A stretch of 5,373 nt of DNA from Gracilibacteraceae bacterium (GCA_031263945.1 JAISEW010000244.1:1-5373); one strand, 5' to 3'. Counted from the stretch's first letter, positions 1 through 5,373 are shown. The notes: generated from the letters alone by a model not told the origin. Program-made: numbers and translations.

Positions 1-983
1 CCGGCTAAAGCCCGCCGCGCCGCCTCCGCTCCGCAGCCGCTTTCCAGTCCCCAGGCCCAGGCGGCCAAAGCGTTATAAACGCTGAAACGGCCGGGGACCG
101 GGCAAAAAACTTCTTCCGCCGCCAAACCCCGCCGGACGGTAAAACGAACGCCGTCCGCCGTTTGCCTGATATTCACGGCCCGGTAATCCGCGGCGGGATC
201 GTCCAGACCGTAAGTCGCCAGCCGGCAAGGGGTCAAAGCCGCCAGACGGCGGCCGGCTTCATCATCCGTATTCAGCAGGGCAAAACCGGCCGGCGCCGTC
301 AAAGAAGCAAACAGCTCCGCTTTCGCCGCTAAATAGCGTTCCATCGTGCCGTGATAGTCGAGATGATCCTGAGTCAGATTCGTGAACACGGCGGCGGCAA
401 AACGGCAGCCGCCCAGCCGCCCCAGATCCAGCCCCTGCGAAGACACCTCCATGGCGACTTCCCGGACGCCGGCCTCCGCCATTTGCGCCAAAAGGCTCTG
501 CAGTTCCGCGGCTTCCGGTGTCGTATGCGCGGTAGGCTTGGTTTGGCCGCCGAAACGCGCCCCCAATGTTCCGATCGACCCGGCCGGCCGACCGGCGGCC
601 AGAGCGACGCGCTCGATCAGATGTACGACCGTCGTCTTGCCGTTGGTGCCGGTCACGCCGCTCAGGCGCAGTTTCTCCCCCGGATGCCCGAAAAAGGCCG
701 CCGCCACCAAACCCGCCGCCTGCCGCACGTCGGGTACGACGATCTGCGGCGCCGGCAGGTCCAGCGGCCGGGAAGTCAAAAGCGCCGCCGCCCCTCGCGC
801 GAGGGCCGCCGCGGCAAAATCATGCCCGTCGACGTGAAAGCCGGGCACGCAGATAAAAAGGTCGCCCGCGGCCACGCGGCGGGAATCAGCTTGGAGACCG
901 GTTATCCAAGCCTCGCCCCTCCGGACGGCGCCGGGCGCGCTCATCGCCAGTTCAGCCAGATTTTTCCTTTCACCCGCGCGCAT
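1..983 (-). CDS. murE: UDP-N-acetylmuramyl-tripeptide synthetase MurE, N-terminal and central domains (3' end beyond window)
   Basis: Cytoplasmic ATP-dependent Mur ligase that adds the third residue (meso-diaminopimelate or L-lysine) to UDP-MurNAc-L-Ala-D-Glu in peptidoglycan synthesis. I translated 327 codons without a stop before the window edge; whole family members are about 490 residues. Visible in order: the N-terminal DSRRV uridine-binding motif (residues 33-37), the ATP P-loop TGTNGKTT (111-118), the HTTPE segment (153-157), EVSSQGL (179-185), NLTQDHLDYHG (202-212), Lys221 in AAKAELF, the position carbamylated in MurE enzymes, and GRFSVYNALAA (298-308). The DNP motif that distinguishes diaminopimelate from lysine enzymes lies outside, so substrate cannot be called. 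The ATG at 983 lies inside the end of the ftsL-like gene (14-nt overlap) with no clear Shine-Dalgarno, suggesting coupled translation. Met14 (ATG at 944) is a possible alternative, but the first start places DSRRV at the usual distance. Confidence 0.95.
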   Translation of the reverse strand, partial: MRAGERKNLAELAMSAPGAVRRGEAWITGLQADSRRVAAGDLFICVPGFHVDGHDFAAAALARGAAALLTSRPLDLPAPQIVVPDVRQAAGLVAAAFFGHPGEKLRLSGVTGTNGKTTVVHLIERVALAAGRPAGSIGTLGARFGGQTKPTAHTTPEAAELQSLLAQMAEAGVREVAMEVSSQGLDLGRLGGCRFAAAVFTNLTQDHLDYHGTMERYLAAKAELFASLTAPAGFALLNTDDEAGRRLAALTPCRLATYGLDDPAADYRAVNIRQTADGVRFTVRRGLAAEEVFCPVPGRFSVYNALAAWAWGLESGCGAEAARRALA

Positions 984-1524
984 AAGCAAAAAAACCGGTG
1001 AACAGTCTAAGCATTCCGCCGACAGGCCCGCTGACCGCCGCCGTTTCCGGCGCGGCTTCCGGCAGGGCCGCTTCCTCATCCGGCACGGACGCCGTCTCAG
1101 GCGCGGTAAACAGGACGTCGTCGATATACATCTTATTGACCGGCCGCACCATGCCCAGATCGAGAGCCGCCTGCTCAATGCGTTCCACCGAACTGAGCTG
1201 ATTTATCTCGATTTGCAACAGCTCGTTCGTTTCGCGCAACCGATCCAGCGATTCGCTTAATTCACTGGTTTGTCTTTCGATATAAACAGTTTTCGCTGAT
1301 ATTGCGCCGGCGGTGAAACTCACCGCCAAAAGCGCAATGACGTAGCACAAAAGAGCCACCGATGATCCGACTGCCCGGCGGCGAGGCTTTCGGCGAACAT
1401 ACGGCGCGGCGCCGCGTCCCGCTTCGGATCCCCCTTTATATTCGTTTTTGCCGGCGTTAACGGCTTCCTTAGGAAAATCGTATTCTTTTTCCATTAAGCG
1501 CGCGTTGCTCCGCGCCACACTCAT
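970..1524 (-). CDS. ftsL: FtsL-like cell division protein with long C-terminal tail
   Basis: Probable bitopic divisome protein of the FtsL/DivIC type, which pairs with a partner through a coiled coil outside the membrane. Of 184 residues, 1-51 are cytoplasmic and end in a basic patch (RRKPRRR, 44-50). Residues 52-75 form one transmembrane helix, and 80-112 a predicted coiled coil rich in Glu, Leu and Ser. Then comes the family-typical ERIEQAALDLGM (114-125) followed by VRPVNKMYI. Sequence conservation in FtsL is low, so the call rests on topology, this motif and position after rsmH. The last ~45 residues are an Ala/Pro/Glu-rich tail ending in a short hydrophobic stretch (MLRLFTGFFAYARG), longer than in usual FtsL proteins of about 110-140 residues. 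The start overlaps the rsmH stop as ATGA and is preceded by GGGGGG at 1531-1536, a good ribosome binding site. The next gene is murE; no penicillin-binding protein gene intervenes. Confidence 0.82.
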   Translation of the reverse strand: MSVARSNARLMEKEYDFPKEAVNAGKNEYKGGSEAGRGAAPYVRRKPRRRAVGSSVALLCYVIALLAVSFTAGAISAKTVYIERQTSELSESLDRLRETNELLQIEINQLSSVERIEQAALDLGMVRPVNKMYIDDVLFTAPETASVPDEEAALPEAAPETAAVSGPVGGMLRLFTGFFAYARG

Positions 1525-2486
1525 TTTGATCCCCCCTGTTCTCTCGCGTTTTTTACCGCGCTCCGCAATTTCGCGCTGCGCGCCCGCGGGTTAGCCGCTA
1601 TTTCCTCGGCGCTCGGCCGCACAGGTTTCTTGTCGCTGCGAGCCAGACTGACCGCGCCGCAAGCGCATATCGGCAGATCCGGCGGACAAACGCAGCGGCC
1701 TCTCCATTCGGCAAAACGCTGCTTGACGATCCTGTCTTCCAAAGAGTGAAAAGTGACGACGGCCAGACGCCCGCCTTCGGTGAGCAGGCGAAGCGACTGC
1801 TCCAGCACGGATTCCAGGGCGGCCAGTTCGTCGTTGACCGCGATCCGCAGCGCCTGAAAAGAGCGTTTGGCCGGATGCGGTCCGGTGCGGCGCGCGGGAG
1901 CCGGAATGGCTTCTTTGATCAATTCCGCCAGCCGGCCGGTCGTTAAAATCGGTTCGGACAGCCGCGCCGCCGTTATGTGAGCGGCTATGCGCCCGGCCCA
2001 TTTTTCCTCGCCGTAGAAACTGATGACGCCGCGCAGTTTTTCCCGCGGCCATTCGTTGACGATAACGCGGGCGGTGAGACTTTGCCCGCGGTCCATCCGC
2101 ATATCCAGCGGCGCGTCCTGATTGTAGCTGAAACCGCGTTCCGCGTCGTCCAGCTGTGGAGAGGAAACGCCCAGATCCAGCATGATCCCGTCTGCGGCGC
2201 CTACCCCCGCTCCCGCCAGAAGCGTTTCCAGCTCGGCAAAATCCCCCCGCAATAAGGTCACGCGCCGGTCGGCGGCAAAGCGCCCCCGACAGTGGGCTAT
2301 GGCCGCTTCGTCCTTGTCCAGCCCTACCAAACGGCCGGCGGGAGCCAGTTCCCGCAGGAGCAAGGCGCTGTGACCGCCGCCGCCCAAAGTGGCGTCCACA
2401 TAAACGCCGTCCCGGCGGCCCAAAACGGCGCGGACCACCTCCGGCCCCAAAACGCTGGTATGCGCGAAACGCGGCGCCTCCGTCAT
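1521..2486 (-). CDS. rsmH: 16S rRNA (cytosine(1402)-N(4))-methyltransferase RsmH (MraW)
   Basis: S-adenosylmethionine-dependent enzyme that methylates N4 of C1402 in the decoding centre of 16S rRNA. At 321 residues it has full family length. Visible motifs: HTSVL near the N-terminus (9-13), the SAM-binding loop DATLGGGGHS (31-40), the acidic residue of LDKDE (56-60), MLDLGVSSPQLDDAERGFSY (102-121), PLDMRMD (126-132), FQALRIAVNDEL (210-221), the conserved FHSLEDRIVK (246-255) and RSAKLRS near the end. A Cys cluster C-x-C-P-P-(x4)-C-x-C (265-276) sits before the C-terminal tail, as in many Bacillota homologues. The ATG at 2486 is 3 nt after the mraZ stop and lacks a strong Shine-Dalgarno, so translation is probably coupled to mraZ. 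The gene ends in a 4-nt ATGA overlap with the ftsL-like gene. No residue I would expect to be essential is missing. Confidence 0.97.
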   Translation of the reverse strand: MTEAPRFAHTSVLGPEVVRAVLGRRDGVYVDATLGGGGHSALLLRELAPAGRLVGLDKDEAAIAHCRGRFAADRRVTLLRGDFAELETLLAGAGVGAADGIMLDLGVSSPQLDDAERGFSYNQDAPLDMRMDRGQSLTARVIVNEWPREKLRGVISFYGEEKWAGRIAAHITAARLSEPILTTGRLAELIKEAIPAPARRTGPHPAKRSFQALRIAVNDELAALESVLEQSLRLLTEGGRLAVVTFHSLEDRIVKQRFAEWRGRCVCPPDLPICACGAVSLARSDKKPVRPSAEEIAANPRARSAKLRSAVKNAREQGGSK

Positions 2487-2489
2487 GTC

Positions 2490-2915
2490 TTAGAGCTTGA
2501 CGTCAAAATCTTTGGCCAGTTCTTCAAACTCGCCCTGCTCGACATTGTAAATATCCCATCGCTCTTTGTCCCATATTTCCACATGTGTCCCCGCGCCAGC
2601 CACCACGACGTCTTTTTGCAGATTGGCGATACTGCGCAAATGCGGCGGCAAAGTCACCCGTCCCTGGGCGTTCATCTCGCAGTCGGATACGCTGGCCATC
2701 ATCAGGCGCACAAAACCGCGCTCCTTGGGCCTCGTGGTCGCCAGACCGCTTAATTGCGATTCTATTTCCTCCCATTTGGCGCAGGAATACAGAGACACGC
2801 ATTTGTCCATCCCGCGCACCGCGTAAAACTGGCTGCCCAATTCCTCGCGATACTTCACGGGGATGACGATCCGCCCCTTGTCGTCTATGGAATGAAAATA
2901 GTTCCCGCCGAACAT
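2490..2915 (-). CDS. mraZ: Transcriptional regulator MraZ
   Basis: DNA-binding protein of the double SpoVT/AbrB fold that forms a ring and binds direct repeats upstream of its own operon; in the species studied it regulates the dcw genes. The chosen start gives 141 residues, the normal family size. The two half-domains are visible as DDKGRIVIPVKYR (11-23) and DCEMNAQGRVTLPPHLR (78-94), each carrying the GR-(V/I)-(x)-(L/I)-P core, with EIWDKERWDIY (113-123) near the end. The reading frame stays open for 38 codons upstream to 3029, but that extension is unlike any MraZ N-terminus and crosses the repeat array, so I start at MFGGNYFHSID. It is the first gene of the minus-strand operon and lies 3 nt before rsmH. 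The Shine-Dalgarno directly abuts the ATG, and the proposed operator repeats lie immediately upstream, which would allow autoregulation. Confidence 0.96.
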   Translation of the reverse strand: MFGGNYFHSIDDKGRIVIPVKYREELGSQFYAVRGMDKCVSLYSCAKWEEIESQLSGLATTRPKERGFVRLMMASVSDCEMNAQGRVTLPPHLRSIANLQKDVVVAGAGTHVEIWDKERWDIYNVEQGEFEELAKDFDVKL

Positions 2916-2921
2916 CCTCCT
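2916..2921 (-). promoter_or_regulatory. mraZ Shine-Dalgarno with zero spacer
   Basis: A perfect AGGAGG lies immediately against the mraZ ATG with no spacer, where 5-9 nt is usual. No in-frame ATG, GTG or TTG lies a normal distance downstream, and the family-typical N-terminus begins at this ATG. Either initiation uses an offset pairing or it is weak by design. The first two bases of the site (2920-2921) are shared with the last 10-bp operator unit. Confidence 0.5.
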
Positions 2922-2979
2922 GCCACTTTCCGCCACTTTGCGCCATAAAAAGTCACTAAGTGCCACCAACCTCCACCGG
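2920..2979 (-). promoter_or_regulatory. MraZ-box operator: six tandem 10-bp units
   Basis: Read on the minus strand, the 60 bases before the mraZ Shine-Dalgarno divide into six 10-mers. Positions 4-8 of each read GTGGA, GTGGC, GTGAC, ATGGC, GTGGC and GTGGC. The two units closest to the gene (2920-2939) are nearly identical, AAAGTGGCGG and AAAGTGGCAG. Known MraZ sites are short G-rich direct repeats at about one helical turn (TGGGN with 5-nt spacers in Escherichia coli; AAAGTG-type repeats in Mycoplasma). The match in position, period and core makes an MraZ operator the best reading. Units 2 and 3 (2940-2959) are degenerate, and I could not place a convincing sigma-A promoter relative to the array. 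Confidence 0.78.
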
Positions 2980-3017
2980 GAACATTCGCGATGGATCCTG
3001 TGATTCCTGCCGCGGCG

Positions 3018-3039
3018 AAAAAAATACAAAAAAAAATTT
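3018..3039. other. A-tracts in the divergent intergenic region
   Basis: The 200-bp region between mraZ and the surface-protein gene contains a run of seven A (3018-3024) and a run of nine A followed by TTT (3028-3039) on the plus strand, with ten bases between the starts of the runs. Phased A-tracts can bend DNA or act as upstream promoter elements for either gene. They are not preceded by a stable hairpin on either strand, so I do not call a terminator. The rest of the region (2980-3115) shows only weak promoter-like hexamers. Confidence 0.35.
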
Positions 3040-3100
3040 CCAGAAACTTTTGCCGGCTTACGTCAGTCTAAATATGTAACTTTCGATTTAAATTTTAAGA

Positions 3101-3106
3101 AGAGGT
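3101..3106 (+). promoter_or_regulatory. Ribosome binding site of the surface-protein gene
   Basis: AGAGGT lies 9 nt before the ATG at 3116 and fixes that start, which also opens directly into a classical signal peptide. A clear promoter is not visible. TTGCCG at 3050-3055, with the weak TATGTA 17 nt downstream (3073-3078), is the best pair I could find, and it is poor. Confidence 0.6.
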
Positions 3107-3115
3107 CACAATATA

Positions 3116-4291
3116 ATGAAAAAACGGAATATACCGCTTATTCTCACACTTGTCTTCCTGACGGCTGTGATGTTTCCTGCCGCGGCTTTTGCCTACGAGA
3201 CAAATATTAATTACTACTATTATAAATTTGATGAAAATTCGCAAACCTGGACGACCAGCCTGATTGAAAAAAACCGGTTTGACATCGGGAATGGGATCCC
3301 GTCCACGGTATCTTACGCGGATTTCGAGGGATATTTGCCCTACGCGCATACCAAAATTCCCCAATACCAGAATTACAACAGTAAAGCTGTTTTTTCAAAG
3401 GATAGTTTTAATGTTTCACCGCATTACGCCAATACGTTTAACGATTTTTACGCCGCTTTTATAAGTAAAGGCGGATATGAAGTCAAATCTAAAGACGACT
3501 ATTACGGATATTTCGGCGATGGGATCAATATCTGTTATTATCCGAAACCTTACGCCGTCGTTGATTATTACCGAGTAGACGGCGCGGGCCGCACTGCTTT
3601 AGGTGATCCGGTCGTCGTGTACGCCAATGACAATGATACGACGGTTTTCGTAGATCTGGCATTGAGACAGCCAAGCGGTTACGGCAGCGGCCAGATCGTA
3701 TCCGGATTCCCGGCGAAGTTCGATTACCAGAACATTAATAACCCGAATAAATATCAAGCCTTAGACCACATAGAGGTCTGCTATTACCAGAACCAGCCGG
3801 GGCCGGGATCAGGGTCGGGATCGGAAGACAGAGGCGCGTCTTTTGTGGTGAAATATTATAAGGACAGCCTGAGCGGGACCCCGATACACACGGAGACCCG
3901 TTCCATCACTCCGGGCAGCACCGTGACCGCCGGCGCCATCGAGCTTGACCTCCATCGGCCCGCCGGTTACGGTCCCGGGACGCTGCAGGACAGTCTGCCG
4001 GCCGTGGCCCAGCAGGACGGCCTGACCGTCCGGGTCCTGTATCTGCAAGCCGGGAGTCCCGGCCCCTCGGGACCTTCGGGTTCAGGTACGCCGGGTACGC
4101 CAAGCGCGCCGGGAACTCCCGGTACACCAAGTACGCCTGGCGTCCCGAGTACCTCAAGCACTCCGCCCACACACAGCGTGCCGGATAATTCCTCGCCGAC
4201 CGGCAATCCCAAAACCGGCGCCGCAGCCGCCACCGGGATGGGAGCGCTCATTTTCCTGGGTCTGCTGGCCCTGCGCCTGAAAATAAAATAA
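3116..4291 (+). CDS. Secreted, probably sortase-anchored modular surface protein with MucBP-like repeats
   Basis: I do not recognise a named gene. The 391-residue product opens with a signal peptide (MKKR, hydrophobic core, likely cleavage after AFA at residue 26). Residues 27-145 are very tyrosine-rich and of unknown fold. Two related modules follow, at 146-225 and 242-311, separated by a Gly/Ser linker (QPGPGSGSGS, 227-236). Each starts with VV-x-YY, carries P-x-GYG-x-G about 35 residues later and ends in a hydrophobic strand, which resembles MucBP or related Gram-positive adhesin repeats. Residues 313-363 are a Pro/Gly/Thr/Ser stalk. The C-terminus is a sorting signal: NPKTG (364-368), a hydrophobic stretch and the basic tail RLKIK. 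NPKTG resembles sortase B class motifs such as that of Bacillus anthracis IsdC. The architecture suggests adhesion or wall binding, but the ligand is unknown. The gene is divergent from the dcw operon and convergent with sbcC, 21 bp away. Confidence 0.85.
   Translation: MKKRNIPLILTLVFLTAVMFPAAAFAYETNINYYYYKFDENSQTWTTSLIEKNRFDIGNGIPSTVSYADFEGYLPYAHTKIPQYQNYNSKAVFSKDSFNVSPHYANTFNDFYAAFISKGGYEVKSKDDYYGYFGDGINICYYPKPYAVVDYYRVDGAGRTALGDPVVVYANDNDTTVFVDLALRQPSGYGSGQIVSGFPAKFDYQNINNPNKYQALDHIEVCYYQNQPGPGSGSGSEDRGASFVVKYYKDSLSGTPIHTETRSITPGSTVTAGAIELDLHRPAGYGPGTLQDSLPAVAQQDGLTVRVLYLQAGSPGPSGPSGSGTPGTPSAPGTPGTPSTPGVPSTSSTPPTHSVPDNSSPTGNPKTGAAAATGMGALIFLGLLALRLKIK
3551..4048 (+). repeat. Duplicated MucBP-like module within the surface protein
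   Basis: Two homologous protein modules, nt 3551-3790 (residues 146-225) and 3839-4048 (residues 242-311). Shared landmarks are YAVVDYYR / SFVVKYYK at the start, LRQPSGYGSG / LHRPAGYGPG in the middle, SGFPA / DSLPA after it, and IEVCYY / VRVLYL at the end. The similarity is at protein level; the DNA has diverged, so the duplication is old. Confidence 0.65.
4085..4165 (+). repeat. Three 27-bp units encoding a Gly-Thr-Pro/Ser stalk
   Basis: Residues 324-350 consist of three nine-residue units: GTPGTPSAP, GTPGTPSTP and GVPSTSSTP. The codons differ between copies, so the array is conserved mainly at protein level. It is preceded by three Gly-x-y triplets (GSP, GPS, GPS; 313-321). Such low-complexity stretches usually act as extended, wall-spanning stalks, often glycosylated on Thr and Ser. 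Confidence 0.75.
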
Positions 4292-4312
4292 GACTTCTGT
4301 ACGCGCTACTCG

Positions 4313-5373
4313 TCAAACCACCAACCTCGCCTTGCTGCCGCCGGTGGATTCTTTTGTTACGACGATCTGTTTTTCTATCTTTTCATCAAGCCCGGTAACG
4401 TGCGATATGAGGCCGACCAACCGGTTCGCCTGGGAAATGGTTATCAGAGCTTGCATGGATTGCGCCAGCCTCGTATCGTCCAAAGAGTCGAAACCCTCGT
4501 CGACAAACATTGAGTCTAGGCGGATACCGCCGGCATTGCTCTGGATCTCCTCCGACAGACCGAGGGCCAGCGATAATGAGGCGATAAACGACTCGCCGCC
4601 GGACAGGGTTCGCGCGTCGCGTTCCGAGCCGTTATAGTGGTCGATAATATTCAGATCCAACCCGCTCTGGCTTCGTTTGCCGGAGGAATCGCGCCGTTTG
4701 AGCTCAAACTGCGCGCCGGACATTTGCAGGAGGCGGTAGTTGGCTCTGGCGACTATTCGGTCAAAATACGCCGTCTGGATATAAGTTTCCAGTTTGATTT
4801 TCTCTTTTCCGGACACCTCCCCGTTGGCGGCGTCGGACAATTCCTTCACCCATTGATAACGCTCCTCGATTTCCGCCAGCCGCGCCGCCGCTTCCTTGAT
4901 CTTATTCAGAGCGGTTTTGTTCGTGGATTTGCGCGTGTCAATTTGGCGATTTTTCGCGTTCAGCTCCCTTTGCAGCCCCTCTTCTATTTCCAAATTTTTC
5001 CTTATAGCATCCAAGTCGAGGGGCTTTTCGCCGGTGATGCCCGTCTTCAAGGTTTCGATTTCCTTATTTGTCCCCGCGACCGCTGTTTTTGCCGTGTCCA
5101 AGGCGGATCGCGCCGCGGCCAGCGCGTCTTCCCCGGCTTTCTGTTTTGCTTTGAGGGCGGAGATCTCTTTTTCCGCTTCAACTTTGCTCTGGAATCTCAA
5201 TTCCGCTGCCAGTTTATCCCGATTTTCCGCAGCGGCTTTAATCGTCGCCATAAACGCGGCGAGCTGTTCCCGGCGCTTCGTTACGTTTTCCGCTGTTTCT
5301 GCCAGTTTTCGCTCATTTTCCGGAATAGCTTTATCAAGTTCGCCTTTTCGCCTTACTTTCTTTTCTTGTTCGG
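4313..5373 (-). CDS. sbcC: Exonuclease subunit SbcC, C-terminal part (5' end beyond window)
   Basis: ATPase subunit of the SbcCD nuclease (Rad50-Mre11 family), which cuts hairpins and processes DNA double-strand ends. The frame is open from the right edge, giving 352 residues; whole SbcC proteins have about 1000. The Met codon at 5251 is internal, not a start, because sequence upstream of it continues as charged coiled coil. The first part (nt 5371 to about 4830) is coiled coil rich in Lys, Glu and Ala. The C-terminal ATPase lobe shows the ABC signature TLSGGESF (about 4586-4609), Walker B with catalytic acid SMFVDEGFDSLD (about 4478-4513, including the D-loop SLDD) and the H-loop ISHV (about 4397-4408). 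These motifs match SbcC rather than RecF or RecN. The N-terminal Walker A, the hinge and any sbcD lie outside the window. The gene is convergent with the surface-protein gene. Confidence 0.93.
   Translation of the reverse strand, partial: EQEKKVRRKGELDKAIPENERKLAETAENVTKRREQLAAFMATIKAAAENRDKLAAELRFQSKVEAEKEISALKAKQKAGEDALAAARSALDTAKTAVAGTNKEIETLKTGITGEKPLDLDAIRKNLEIEEGLQRELNAKNRQIDTRKSTNKTALNKIKEAAARLAEIEERYQWVKELSDAANGEVSGKEKIKLETYIQTAYFDRIVARANYRLLQMSGAQFELKRRDSSGKRSQSGLDLNIIDHYNGSERDARTLSGGESFIASLSLALGLSEEIQSNAGGIRLDSMFVDEGFDSLDDTRLAQSMQALITISQANRLVGLISHVTGLDEKIEKQIVVTKESTGGSKARLVV

Noticed and set aside
351..1001. Long plus-strand open frames (216, 151 and 96 codons) rich in Arg, Pro and Ala opposite murE
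   Set aside because: They are antisense to an unmistakable MurE frame with all ligase motifs. Their low-complexity composition is typical of shadow frames in GC-rich DNA.
1746..2753. Several plus-strand frames of 63-153 codons over rsmH and mraZ
   Set aside because: They are antisense to two well-conserved genes and show no motif, signal or start context of their own.
2916..3029. N-terminal extension of MraZ by 38 residues to an ATG at 3029
   Set aside because: The extension does not resemble a MraZ N-terminus, would place coding sequence over the operator repeats, and has no ribosome binding site. The start at 2915 matches the family.
3018..3060. Rho-independent terminator formed by T-runs on the minus strand between the divergent genes
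   Set aside because: The T-runs are not preceded by a stable GC-rich stem, and no gene reads into this region from upstream on that strand.
2916..3115. CRISPR-like array or transposon end suggested by the short tandem repeats
   Set aside because: The repeats are 10 bp with no spacers, sit exactly at the mraZ leader and match MraZ boxes. No inverted terminal repeats or transposase are present.
3095..3364. Minus-strand open frame of 89 codons opposite the 5' end of the surface-protein gene
   Set aside because: No ribosome binding site or recognisable product, and it is fully antisense to a gene with a clear signal peptide.
4313..5251. A complete 312-residue gene starting at the Met codon at 5251
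   Set aside because: The frame continues without a stop to the window edge with coiled-coil sequence, and the encoded motifs are only the C-terminal half of an SbcC ATPase.

Overview
The window looks like a chromosomal segment of a moderately GC-rich bacterium, most likely of the Bacillota. This rests on the Bacillus-like start of the division and cell-wall (dcw) cluster (mraZ, rsmH, an FtsL of the Gram-positive type, murE) and on a secreted protein ending in a sortase-type NPKTG sorting signal. I cannot assign a genus.

Layout. Positions 1-2915 hold the promoter-proximal part of a dcw operon on the minus strand. Read in the direction of transcription it is mraZ (2915-2490), rsmH (2486-1521), an ftsL-like gene (1524-970) and murE (983 to the left edge, incomplete). 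The genes are 3 nt apart or overlap by 4 and 14 nt, which suggests one polycistronic message with coupled translation. Upstream of mraZ is a run of six 10-bp units sharing a GTGGC-like core (2920-2979), read here as the MraZ operator. Positions 2916-3115 form a 200-bp divergent intergenic region with two A-tracts. Positions 3116-4291, on the plus strand, encode a 391-residue secreted, probably sortase-anchored protein: signal peptide, tyrosine-rich N-terminal domain, two related MucBP-like modules, a Pro/Gly/Thr/Ser linker and a C-terminal sorting signal. Positions 4313-5373, on the minus strand and convergent with it, encode the C-terminal third of the SbcC ATPase.

How the genes relate. MraZ is the DNA-binding regulator of its own operon. 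RsmH methylates 16S rRNA. FtsL is a divisome scaffold. MurE adds the third residue of the peptidoglycan stem peptide. The operon therefore links division control to wall synthesis. The surface protein would be joined to that wall if a cognate sortase exists. SbcC belongs to DNA-end repair and has no evident functional link to the others.

The most notable points are the absence of a class B penicillin-binding protein gene between ftsL and murE, the long phased MraZ-box array that runs into the mraZ ribosome binding site, and the modular surface protein with an NPKTG signal. I see no convincing wholly new system. No RNA gene, CRISPR array or insertion sequence is recognisable.
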